Source: Bauldia sp.
GTDB lineage: Bacteria; Pseudomonadota; Alphaproteobacteria; Rhizobiales; Kaistiaceae
Assembly: GCA_020853895.1 (NCBI GenBank)
Contig: JADYYB010000200.1
Location: 1-32,564, forward strand
Direction: 5' to 3'
DNA length: 32,564 nt
Position numbers and translations under genes: made by a program. Below are positions 16,316-23,450 of the stretch, piece by piece. The first letter of the stretch is position 1. Each line of letters starts with the position of its first letter. The notes below the pieces were generated by a model, which was not told the origin of the DNA, made no database searches, and worked only from the letters and a program-made list of their open reading frames with translations.

Positions 16316-17200
16316 TTGGCACAGCTACACGCGCCCGAAATCAAGCGGAACTGGAAACGTCTGGGCGCCGTCTACAAGGATACCCGCTCGGAGGCCGACA
16401 TCACCGAGCACTATCTCCTCGAACGGTCGCTCGCCGCGCGGCTGCAGCAGGCGCCGGCGAGCGAGCGGCAGGAGCTCTACAGCTCGCTCTACGACGAGCT
16501 CTATGCCCGCCTGCCGCGCCATCCGCGCCACACGCGCCGCTACGACGCCAACCACGCCGGCAAGCAGGTGAGGATCCTCCGGCGCCTCGTGCCGAAGGGC
16601 GCGAGCTTCCTCGAGATCGGCGCGGGCGACGGCGCGGTCTCGCTGGCGATGACCGAAACGTGCCGCGAGGCGATCGCGGTCGACGTCACGGAACGGGCGA
16701 TCATCGGAGGATCACGGCCCGACAATTTCAAGTTCGCGCTGAGTGATGGAATCAGCATGCCGGCGCCGTCGGGCACGATCGACTTCGCCTACAGCCATCA
16801 GCTGATGGAACATCTCCATCCCGAGGATGCATTTCGCCAGCTGGCCGAGATTTTCCGGGTATTGAAGCCGGGCGGAACCTATCTCTGCATCACCCCCAGC
16901 CGGCTGACCGGGCCGCATGACGTGTCGCGCTATTTCGACCGCGAGGCGCAGGGCTTCCACCTCAAGGAATACTCCTATCGCGAGATGGAGGAAGTGTTCG
17001 GCCGCGCCGGCTTCACGCATATCCGCGCCTGCATCATGCGCGGGGACCGCTTCGCCGGAACGATCGGGATCGGGCCGATCGTGGCGGTCGAGAAGCTCTA
17101 CGGCGCGGTGCCCGGCCGGCTCCGCGAAAACCTCAACACCAACCGCTATGTGCGGGCGGTGCTCGGCCTCTCGGTGCTAGCCGAGAAGCCGGCCGGCTAG
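16316..17200 (+). CDS. Class I SAM-dependent methyltransferase
   Basis: A 294-residue methyltransferase. Motif I is FLEIGAGDGAVSLAM (about residues 98-112) with the acidic residue of motif II in AIAVDVTERA. The later block IDFAYSHQLMEHLHPEDAFRQ and IFRVLKPGGTYLCITPS are typical of PF08241/PF13489 enzymes. About 95 residues of helical N-terminal sequence precede the domain. It starts with TTG behind a perfect AGGAGG. In this locus it may O-methylate a sugar of the repeat unit, although the substrate is not predictable. Its stop codon shares the bases CTAG with the stop of the convergent neighbour. Confidence 0.88.
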   Translation: MAQLHAPEIKRNWKRLGAVYKDTRSEADITEHYLLERSLAARLQQAPASERQELYSSLYDELYARLPRHPRHTRRYDANHAGKQVRILRRLVPKGASFLEIGAGDGAVSLAMTETCREAIAVDVTERAIIGGSRPDNFKFALSDGISMPAPSGTIDFAYSHQLMEHLHPEDAFRQLAEIFRVLKPGGTYLCITPSRLTGPHDVSRYFDREAQGFHLKEYSYREMEEVFGRAGFTHIRACIMRGDRFAGTIGIGPIVAVEKLYGAVPGRLRENLNTNRYVRAVLGLSVLAEKPAG

Positions 17201-18297
17201 AGCCACCAGGTGGTCTTGAAGATGTCGCGCCAGGGCTGGTCGGAGCCGGAGCCGCCATCCACGAGGATGCGGTCGGCCTCGGCCACGGCGGCGAGCGCGC
17301 CCGGGAGGGCATGCGAGTTGCGCCGCCATTCCTGGTGCGGGCGCGAGGCGAACCAGCTCAGCACCGCCTCGCGGTTGGTGGCGAGGGCGGCCCGCGCCTT
17401 CGCCTCGAGTCCGTTGCCGGGCGTGATGTAGGAGAGCGCGCGGCCGATCAGGAAATTGGCGTCGAGGTCGATGCAGTAAGGGTGCTTCTCGTAGAGGCCG
17501 GTCGACTCCATCAGCTCGGCCGTGGCCGGGATGAGCGCCTCGGGATGGGGCATGGGCGCCGCGATCTTCTCCGAGATCCAGTAGAGGTGGACGGCGCCGC
17601 CCATGGCGGCGAGCTTGGGCCGGTGGCGGAGCTGGTAGAGCGCGTCGAAGGCGGCGCGGGTCCAGCCAGGGGCGAGCGCCCAGTAGCCGGTGCTGCGGTC
17701 GATGCGGCTCGCGAAATAGGACCACCAGCCTTCCAGCCATTCCCGCGGCTCGTGGATGCCGAGGAATTCGCGCGACGGCAGGCCGAGATCGACGGCCGAG
17801 CCGACGATCGAGGCGAGGCCGCCGGCGCGGTGCGAGCCGCGCCAGAAATGCACCCGGTCGAGGAGCGAGAGGCTGAAGGGCGGCGCGCCGCGGCCGGGGG
17901 CGGCCGCCAGCTGCGCCTGCAGATCGCGGAACGGCTTGAGGCGCGTGGCGAGGTGGGCGCCATCGCCCTCACTGAGGATGAGGAGCCCGCCGAGAGCGTA
18001 GGCGGTGACGTGCTCGACGCTGTGCGACTGCTCGTCGCCGGAGTGGAACCAGCCGTCCTCGCCCTGGAAGCTGAGGATGAGGTCGGTCCACGCCGCGCGC
18101 CCGGCGGCGTCGGTCAGCTCGTCGAGCTGGCCGAGGATCTCGGCGGCATAGAGGATGTCGAGCGCGCCGAAGAGGTCGGGCTTGTCCTGCTCCGGCATCG
18201 AGGCGAACTCGCCGCGCGCCGCCGCGGCCGCGGGGTCGTCGCCGACCGCGCGATCGATCGCGTAATAATGAAACTTGGATTCGATATCGTCCCGCAT
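17197..18297 (-). CDS. Unknown cytoplasmic protein in the polysaccharide locus
   Basis: A 366-residue protein with no signal peptide or membrane segment. I do not recognise the family. It is rich in Trp, His and aromatic residues and looks all-helical: GEDGWFHSGDEQSHSVEHVTAY, DRSTGYWALAPGW, AVHLYWISEKIAAPMPHPE, YCIDLDANFLIGRALSY. Repeating helices with conserved aromatics recall alpha/alpha-toroid folds (terpene cyclase-like or GH88/GH105-like), but this is only an impression. The start is ATG 18297 with GGAG upstream; a GTG at 18333 is possible. It lies downstream of the ExoY-type transferase on the same strand, so it may share its promoter. The stop overlaps the methyltransferase stop by 3 bp. 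Confidence 0.8.
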   Translation of the reverse strand: MRDDIESKFHYYAIDRAVGDDPAAAAARGEFASMPEQDKPDLFGALDILYAAEILGQLDELTDAAGRAAWTDLILSFQGEDGWFHSGDEQSHSVEHVTAYALGGLLILSEGDGAHLATRLKPFRDLQAQLAAAPGRGAPPFSLSLLDRVHFWRGSHRAGGLASIVGSAVDLGLPSREFLGIHEPREWLEGWWSYFASRIDRSTGYWALAPGWTRAAFDALYQLRHRPKLAAMGGAVHLYWISEKIAAPMPHPEALIPATAELMESTGLYEKHPYCIDLDANFLIGRALSYITPGNGLEAKARAALATNREAVLSWFASRPHQEWRRNSHALPGALAAVAEADRILVDGGSGSDQPWRDIFKTTWWL

Positions 18298-18457
18298 GGA
18301 ACTCCGCCGCGAGTTGAAGGGGGCCGGATCCACCGGGCGATCACCGCCCGGAAGTGAGACGGGCCGGACACCGTTCCATGCCGTGGGTGCTCGGCACCCA
18401 TGCAGGACCGCCGGCGGGGAGGACGCGAGCCGATGCGGCCCGGGCCCAACTGGCTGC
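18298..18457 (-). other. Spacer with two perfect hairpins between exoY-like and unknown gene
   Basis: Two 7-bp perfect stems lie here: 18384-18390 with 18394-18400 (TCG loop) and 18333-18339 with 18345-18351 (ATCAC loop). Neither has a T run on the minus strand, so they are not classical terminators. They could stabilise or process the message between the two genes. Confidence 0.4.
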
Positions 18458-19126
18458 TCAATATGCGTTCTGTGGACGGGCCAGTGCCCAAACCGTACGC
18501 GCCACGATCAAGGTGTCGAGGCCGAGGCTCCAGTTCTCGATGTACCAGAGGTCGTGCTCGACCCGGCGGCGCATCAGCTCGTCGTTCGGGGTCTCGCCGC
18601 GATAGCCGCATACTTGGGCCCAGCCGGTGATGCCGGGCTTGACCTGGTGGCGCTTGGCATATTCCGCGATCACCGGCTCATACTGGTTGTCGTGGGCGAC
18701 CGCATGCGGCCGCGGGCCGACGATCGACATCTCGCCGCGCAGCACGTTGATGAGCTGCGGGAGCTCGTCGATCGAGGTGGCGCGAAGCCAGCGCCCGATC
18801 CGGGTGATGCGCGCGTCGTTCCTGGTGGCCTGCTTGATTTCCGCGCCGTCGTCGAGCGTGCGCATGGTGCGGAATTTGTAAATCCTGAACCTGGTGCCGT
18901 TAACCCCGACGCGGGTCTGCTTGAAGAAGACGGGCCCCCGGCTGTCGAGCTTGATGAGCAGCGCCACGATCAGGAGCAACGGGGAGAAGAGAAGCAGCGC
19001 GGCGAGCGCGCCGGCCATGTCGATGGAGGTCTTGGCCAGACGGCGTGGCGACCGTCGGGACTCCCGGCGAATATCAATGCCTGGATTGAACGCCAGGCCG
19101 GCAAACTGATTCCTGAAATATTTCAT
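18458..19126 (-). CDS. ExoY-type undecaprenyl-phosphate sugar-1-phosphate transferase
   Basis: A 222-residue sugar transferase that starts repeat-unit synthesis by moving a sugar-1-phosphate (in ExoY, galactose) onto undecaprenyl phosphate. It is the short form: one hydrophobic segment (about residues 35-58) and the catalytic domain, without the four-helix N-terminal region of WbaP/WcaJ. Visible motifs are KFRTM (84-88), the Asp-Glu pair in SIDELPQLINVLRGEMS (Asp120-Glu121), GPRP (137-140) and KPGITGWAQV (163-172). It is divergent from UDP-glucose dehydrogenase and upstream of an unknown gene. Initial sugar not predictable, glucose or galactose likely. Confidence 0.93.
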   Translation of the reverse strand: MKYFRNQFAGLAFNPGIDIRRESRRSPRRLAKTSIDMAGALAALLLFSPLLLIVALLIKLDSRGPVFFKQTRVGVNGTRFRIYKFRTMRTLDDGAEIKQATRNDARITRIGRWLRATSIDELPQLINVLRGEMSIVGPRPHAVAHDNQYEPVIAEYAKRHQVKPGITGWAQVCGYRGETPNDELMRRRVEHDLWYIENWSLGLDTLIVARTVWALARPQNAY

Positions 19127-19426
19127 GGCAGGCCGCTCCGCTACGGCTGGTGGTCGTCATCGGTTCCTCAAGCTCCCCAGCTCGACGCATACGCGGGACT
19201 GCAACTAGCAAGCGCCGTTCCATGTGGCGGTTGACCCCCTCAACTGCGGGGTATGCGCTAAGCTCTTGGCAAACCCGCCGAAAAGGCGATGCTGGGGCCG
19301 TGCCGAGTCACCTTGCTCCGGCCGGCTTCTTGCAACGTGGCGCGCGGGCTAGGCCGGCGTCCGCCGGTGCGGTAGCGGTCAGGGTTGGGCACCGCTCGGA
19401 ACTCGGCACGTGAAGGAGACACGAGA
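19127..19426. promoter_or_regulatory. Divergent promoter region between exoY-like gene and ugd
   Basis: This 300-bp gap must drive two genes in opposite directions. A TTGACC hexamer near 19231, followed after 15 nt by TATGCG, is a candidate rightward promoter. The nearby ACCCC...GGGGT inverted repeat could be a protein site. Both are weak. A clear AAGGAG at 19413-19418 precedes the ugd ATG. No gene is supported here. Confidence 0.4.
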
Positions 19427-20773
19427 ATGCACCTGACAATGATCGGAGCGGGATATGTCGGCCTCGTCAGCGGGGCCTGCCTCGCCGATTTCGGCCACGA
19501 CGTGATCTGCGTCGACAACAATCCCGACCGCATCGCCCTCCTCAACCAGGGCAAGAGCCCGATCTACGAGCCAGGCCTCGACGCGCTCCTCGAGTCGAAC
19601 AGGAAGGCGGGGCGGCTCCGCTTCACCAGCGACCTCGCCGCGGCGGTTGCCGAAGCGGACGCCGTGTTCCTCGCCGTCGGCACGCCGAGCCGGCGCGGCG
19701 ACGGGCATGCCGATCTCTCCTTCGTGCGCCAGGCGGTGCGGGAAGTCGCCGCCGCGATGAAGGGCTTCACCGTCATCGTCACCAAGTCGACCGTGCCGGT
19801 CGGCACCGGCGACGAGGTCGAAGCGATCGTGCGCAGCGTGCGCCCCGAGGCCGATTTCGCGGTAGTCTCCAATCCCGAGTTCCTGCGCGAGGGCTCGGCC
19901 ATCGAGGACTTCAAGCGGCCCAACCGCATCGTCATCGGCAGCGAGGACGAGCGGGCGAGCGAGGTGATGGGCGGGATCTACCGGCCTCTCTCGCTCAACC
20001 AGCTGCCCATCCTCTACACCGGCCGGCGCACCGCCGAGTTGATCAAGTACGCCTCGAACGCCTTCCTCGCGGCCAAGATCACGTTCATCAACGAGATGGC
20101 CGATCTCTGCGAGGCGGCCGGCGCCGACATCCAGGACCTCGCGCGCGGCATCGGCCTCGACCAGCGCATCGGTTCGAAGTTCCTCCACCCGGGGCCGGGC
20201 TATGGCGGCTCGTGCTTCCCCAAGGACACGCTCGCGCTGATCCGCACGGCGGAGGAGTTCGGCGTCGCCTCCTCGGTGGTCACCACCGTCGCCGACAGCA
20301 ACGCGCGGCGGAAGCGGACGATGGCGCGGCGCGTCATCAACGCGCTCGGCGGCTCGGCCATGGGCAAGCACGTCGCCGTCCTCGGCCTCACCTTCAAGCC
20401 GAACACCGACGACATGCGCGAGTCCCCTGCCCTCGACATCATCGACGGGCTGCAGGCGGCGGGCGCCACGGTCGCCGCCTTCGATCCGGTCGGCATGGAC
20501 GCGGCGCGGCCGCTCCTCGACGACGTGCGCTTCGCGACCGACGCCTATGACTGCGCGGCGGGCGCCGACGCGCTCCTCATCGTGACCGAGTGGGACGCCT
20601 TCCGCGCGCTCAACCTCGATCGCCTCCGCAACGCCCTCCGCCAGCCGCTAGTGGTCGATTTCCGCAACGTCTACAGCCCGGCCGAGATGGTCGAGCACGG
20701 CTTCGCGTACCACTCGGTGGGCCGGCCGGCGGCGCTGCCGGCCCCGCGCCTCGCCTCAGTGGCGACGGCGTAG
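19427..20773 (+). CDS. ugd: UDP-glucose 6-dehydrogenase
   Basis: A 448-residue enzyme oxidising UDP-glucose to UDP-glucuronate with two NAD+ in the cytoplasm, the precursor of uronic acids in the polymer. The N-terminal NAD site is MHLTMIGAGYVGLVSGACLA. Further blocks are VGTPSRRGDGHADL, TKSTVPVGTGDEVE, NPEFLREGSAIEDF, and the catalytic cysteine loop GPGYGGSCFPKDT (Cys263). The C-terminal UDP-binding domain has VLGLTFKPNTDDMRESPALD. The start is ATG 19427 with AAGGAG 8 nt upstream; the frame is open from 19385 but without support. Its 3' end overlaps the convergent epimerase gene by 18 bp. Confidence 0.95.
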   Translation: MHLTMIGAGYVGLVSGACLADFGHDVICVDNNPDRIALLNQGKSPIYEPGLDALLESNRKAGRLRFTSDLAAAVAEADAVFLAVGTPSRRGDGHADLSFVRQAVREVAAAMKGFTVIVTKSTVPVGTGDEVEAIVRSVRPEADFAVVSNPEFLREGSAIEDFKRPNRIVIGSEDERASEVMGGIYRPLSLNQLPILYTGRRTAELIKYASNAFLAAKITFINEMADLCEAAGADIQDLARGIGLDQRIGSKFLHPGPGYGGSCFPKDTLALIRTAEEFGVASSVVTTVADSNARRKRTMARRVINALGGSAMGKHVAVLGLTFKPNTDDMRESPALDIIDGLQAAGATVAAFDPVGMDAARPLLDDVRFATDAYDCAAGADALLIVTEWDAFRALNLDRLRNALRQPLVVDFRNVYSPAEMVEHGFAYHSVGRPAALPAPRLASVATA

Positions 20774-21724
20774 GAACCACTCGACGAAGCGCGGGATCCC
20801 GACCTCGATCGGGGTCGTCGGCCGGAAGCCGTAGTCGGTCGAGAGGGCGGTGATGTCGGCATAGGTCGCGGGGACGTCGCCCGGCTGCAGCGGCAGGAGC
20901 TCCTTCTCGGCCTTGCGGCCGGTCGCCTCTTCGATCAGCTCGATGACGTGCATGACCTCCTCGGGCCGGTTGTTGCCGATGTTGTAGACCCGGTGCGGCG
21001 GCTCGACCGTGGGCGGCCTCGCGGCGACGGCGAGCACGCCGGTCACGATGTCGTCGATATAGGTGAAGTCGCGCTGCATCTTGCCGTAGTTGAAGACCTG
21101 GATCGGTTTTCCCGCGAGGATCGCCTCGGTGAAGATCCACATCGCCATGTCCGGCCGGCCCGACGGACCGTAGACGGTGAAGAAACGAAGGCCGGTGAGC
21201 CGGAGACCGAAGAGGTGGGCGTAGGTGTGGCTCATCAGCTCGTCGGCGCGCTTGGTGGCGGCGTAGAGCGACACCGGGCGGTCGACCGGGTCCGACTCGG
21301 CGAACGGCATCTTGGTGTTGCCGCCATAGACCGAGCTCGACGAGGCATAGACCATGCTCTCGACCGCCTCGCGGCGCGAGCGGTGGAACTCGAGCATCTC
21401 GACATGGCCGGCGAGGTTGGCCGAGACATATTCCTCCGGATGCTCGAGCGAGTAGCGGACGCCGGCCTGGGCGGCGAGATGGATGATCCGCCGGATGGGC
21501 ACGCCGGCGAGCGCCTTCGCCAATGCGCCGCGGTCGGCGAGGTCGACCTCGTGGAAGGTGAAGGCGGGGAAGCGGCGGAGCTCGTCGAGCCGCTCACGCT
21601 TCAGCTCGACCGAATAATACGGGCTGAGATTGTCGATCCCTACGACCGTCTCGCCGGCCTCGAGGAGCCGGAGCGCCGTGTGATAGCCGATGAAGCCCGC
21701 CGCGCCGGTCACCAGATAAGTCAT
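20756..21724 (-). CDS. NAD-dependent epimerase, probably UDP-glucuronate 4-epimerase
   Basis: A 322-residue extended SDR enzyme. It has the TGAAGFIG nucleotide motif (residues 6-13), the SSS-VYG block around 128-133 and the catalytic Tyr154-x3-Lys158 in SLYAATKRA. The combination NLSPYYSVELKRERL, AGVRYSLEHPEEYV and RDFTYIDDIV is characteristic of UDP-glucuronate 4-epimerases (LpsL-like), which make UDP-galacturonate. This fits its neighbour, the UDP-glucose dehydrogenase that makes the substrate. GAGGTGA lies 6 nt before the ATG. Length is normal for the family. The 3' end runs 18 bp into the ugd coding end on the other strand. Confidence 0.9.
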   Translation of the reverse strand: MTYLVTGAAGFIGYHTALRLLEAGETVVGIDNLSPYYSVELKRERLDELRRFPAFTFHEVDLADRGALAKALAGVPIRRIIHLAAQAGVRYSLEHPEEYVSANLAGHVEMLEFHRSRREAVESMVYASSSSVYGGNTKMPFAESDPVDRPVSLYAATKRADELMSHTYAHLFGLRLTGLRFFTVYGPSGRPDMAMWIFTEAILAGKPIQVFNYGKMQRDFTYIDDIVTGVLAVAARPPTVEPPHRVYNIGNNRPEEVMHVIELIEEATGRKAEKELLPLQPGDVPATYADITALSTDYGFRPTTPIEVGIPRFVEWFLRRRH

Positions 21725-21880
21725 TCCGCATCACCTCGCTCGACATACGCTCTCCGCGCCCGCGGCGCAGCATGGCTCGAAATGGCCGCTCCGGCCAAGG
21801 CGAGGCTGGCGAAATGCAAGCCGGGTGCCGCTAACCTCCCGCCTGCGCTATAAAACTCCCTCGATCAAGGAGGATCGGCG
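21725..21880. promoter_or_regulatory. Divergent spacer ahead of the pentapeptide-repeat gene
   Basis: A 156-bp gap between divergent genes. A TATAAAA stretch near 21849 could be part of a rightward -10 region or simply AT-rich leader. AAGGAGG at 21867-21873 is an ideal ribosome binding site, 7 nt before the ATG at 21881. It marks the end of the polysaccharide locus. Confidence 0.4.
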
Positions 21881-22636
21881 ATGCTGAGGCGAGCGCTCGT
21901 CGTCACGGGAGTCCTGGCGCTGTGGCTGAGCGCGGGCCCGGCGGCCATGGCGCAGGACCGCGAGGCGGCCTTCGTGGCCGGGCGGAGCCTCGACTGCTCG
22001 GGGTGCGATCTCGCCGGCATGAGCTTCAAACGGTGGAACCTCGCGGGCGCCAATCTCAGCGGCGCCAATCTCGAGGAGGTCTCGTTCCACAAGACCAACC
22101 TTCGCGGCGCCGATCTCACGGGCGCCAACCTCGCCTACGCCAACCTCAACCGCGCCGACCTCACGCTCGCCGATCTCAGCGGGGCGGATCTCGAGGGCGC
22201 GATGCTCTTCACGACCAATGCCTCGGGCGCCAATTTCTCGGGCGCGAAGCTCGACGGGGTGCTGGCCGGCAATGTCCGCCTCCTTCGCGCCAATCTCGAA
22301 GGCGCCGATCTCAGCGGGGCCGATCTCGGCGGGGCGGAGATCAACGACGCCAATCTCGCGCGGGCAACGCTGAGCGGAGCGGACCTTCGGACGGCGACGC
22401 TCTTTCGCGCCGACCTCACCGGGGTGACTGCGGAGGCGGTCTATTTCGTCGACGCGGACCTCCGCAATGCGAAGCTCGCCAATGCGGTGCTGACGCTTTC
22501 GAACTTCCAGTCGGCCGATCTTGCCAATGCCGACCTCAGCGGCGCCGATCTGTCGGAGGCGAACCTCGTCCTCGCCAGTCTCTACGAGGCGCTCCTCACG
22601 GGAGCGAGGATGCCCGACAACACGGTGCATCCCTGA
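21881..22636 (+). CDS. Exported pentapeptide-repeat protein
   Basis: A 251-residue protein with an N-terminal signal peptide (ALVVTGVLALWLSAGPAAMA, cleavage probably after AMA-Q). After a short Cys-containing link (LDCSGCDLAG), it consists almost wholly of A(D/N)LXX pentapeptide repeats, roughly from residue 50 to 240. Such repeats fold as a right-handed four-sided beta helix. Known cytoplasmic members mimic DNA or bind gyrase, but this one should be periplasmic, so another role such as binding or scaffolding is likely. Its repeats make all six reading frames look open; only this frame carries the start, signal and binding site. The last 41 bp overlap the convergent gene. Confidence 0.9.
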   Translation: MLRRALVVTGVLALWLSAGPAAMAQDREAAFVAGRSLDCSGCDLAGMSFKRWNLAGANLSGANLEEVSFHKTNLRGADLTGANLAYANLNRADLTLADLSGADLEGAMLFTTNASGANFSGAKLDGVLAGNVRLLRANLEGADLSGADLGGAEINDANLARATLSGADLRTATLFRADLTGVTAEAVYFVDADLRNAKLANAVLTLSNFQSADLANADLSGADLSEANLVLASLYEALLTGARMPDNTVHP

Positions 22637-23378
22637 CCGCGACGAGATTGTAGACGTCGAAGCGGGTCGAGCTCTGGAAGTCGTTCCGGGTCTGCGAGAG
22701 GTTGCGAGGATTGATGCGAAGGTCCTCGCCCGGCCGGTAGAGATGGCGGATGTCGAGGCTCATGAAGCGATCCTCGGTCACGCGCTCGCAGTGTTGCTTG
22801 ACGAAAACGTTGCCGATCGGGTTCTCGCCCGCGCCGCGCGGCAGGTCCTCGCACGACCAGGGCGAGCCGAACCGCGCCCGGAAGGCCTCGGCCAGCGAGT
22901 AGGCCTCGATGCGCACCTCGGGCGGCGCGCGCGTGTCGGTGACGATGCGGTAGCCCTGCACGAGGCCGGCATCGTCGATCAGGAGCGAGGTGACGATCGG
23001 CTGGCTGAAGAAGCTGTTGGCCGAGTATTGGAGGATCTCGCGCTCGTCCCGCTGCGCGCGGGCGATGAACTCCCACTCGTCGTCGTAGATGAACCAGACC
23101 TCGCGGAGGCCGGTCGCCTGCTCGACCGGGCAGCGGGCGAAGTCGGCAAAGGAATTCAACGGCAGCGAAGGCGGGCCGCCGGCCGTGCCGCAGGCCGGAT
23201 CGACGAACTCGTCGGCCGGAAGATCGGCGACCGGCGAGCCGAGCTCGATGTCCCACACGCGCGTGTGCGACTGGGCGAGCGCGGCATCGGCGAGAAGCGA
23301 CAGGGCGGCGAGCGCGGACAGCGCGGCCGCCATGACGCGGATGCCAGTGGTCCGTCCCGGCAGAGCGAGCTCGAGCAT
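22596..23378 (-). CDS. Secreted protein of unknown function
   Basis: A 260-residue protein with a signal peptide ending about LLADAALAQ (residue 36). The mature part contains four or more cysteines (DPACGT, FARCPV, SPWSCEDL, KQHCER) that could form disulfides, and aromatic-rich stretches such as LREVWFIYDDEWEFIARAQ. I do not recognise a family. It lies 72 bp downstream of the PQQ dehydrogenase on the same strand and may be co-expressed at a lower level because of the hairpin between them. Its C-terminal codons overlap the pentapeptide gene by 41 bp on the opposite strand. The second methionine (23333) has no better binding site, so I kept the longer form. Confidence 0.75.
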   Translation of the reverse strand: MLELALPGRTTGIRVMAAALSALAALSLLADAALAQSHTRVWDIELGSPVADLPADEFVDPACGTAGGPPSLPLNSFADFARCPVEQATGLREVWFIYDDEWEFIARAQRDEREILQYSANSFFSQPIVTSLLIDDAGLVQGYRIVTDTRAPPEVRIEAYSLAEAFRARFGSPWSCEDLPRGAGENPIGNVFVKQHCERVTEDRFMSLDIRHLYRPGEDLRINPRNLSQTRNDFQSSTRFDVYNLVAVRDAPCCRASSLP

Positions 23379-23406
23379 GGCTTCGACCCAAGAATATGTG
23401 AATGCC

Positions 23407-23430
23407 CAGGGGGAGCCGAGGCTCCCCCTG
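23407..23430 (-). terminator. Perfect 11-bp hairpin between dehydrogenase and secreted-protein genes
   Basis: Stem 23407-23417 with 23420-23430, two-base GA spacer, fully complementary and GC-rich. On the minus strand it follows the dehydrogenase stop by about 20 nt, but no T run follows, so it may protect the 3' end of the upstream message or terminate only partly. Confidence 0.55.
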
Positions 23431-23450
23431 ATGCGTCTTCGGATCGAGGG

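Noticed and set aside
21848-22630. Minus-strand frame with regular five-residue periodicity opposite the pentapeptide gene
   Set aside because: The periodicity is forced by the repeats on the plus strand; that strand has the signal peptide and AAGGAGG site.
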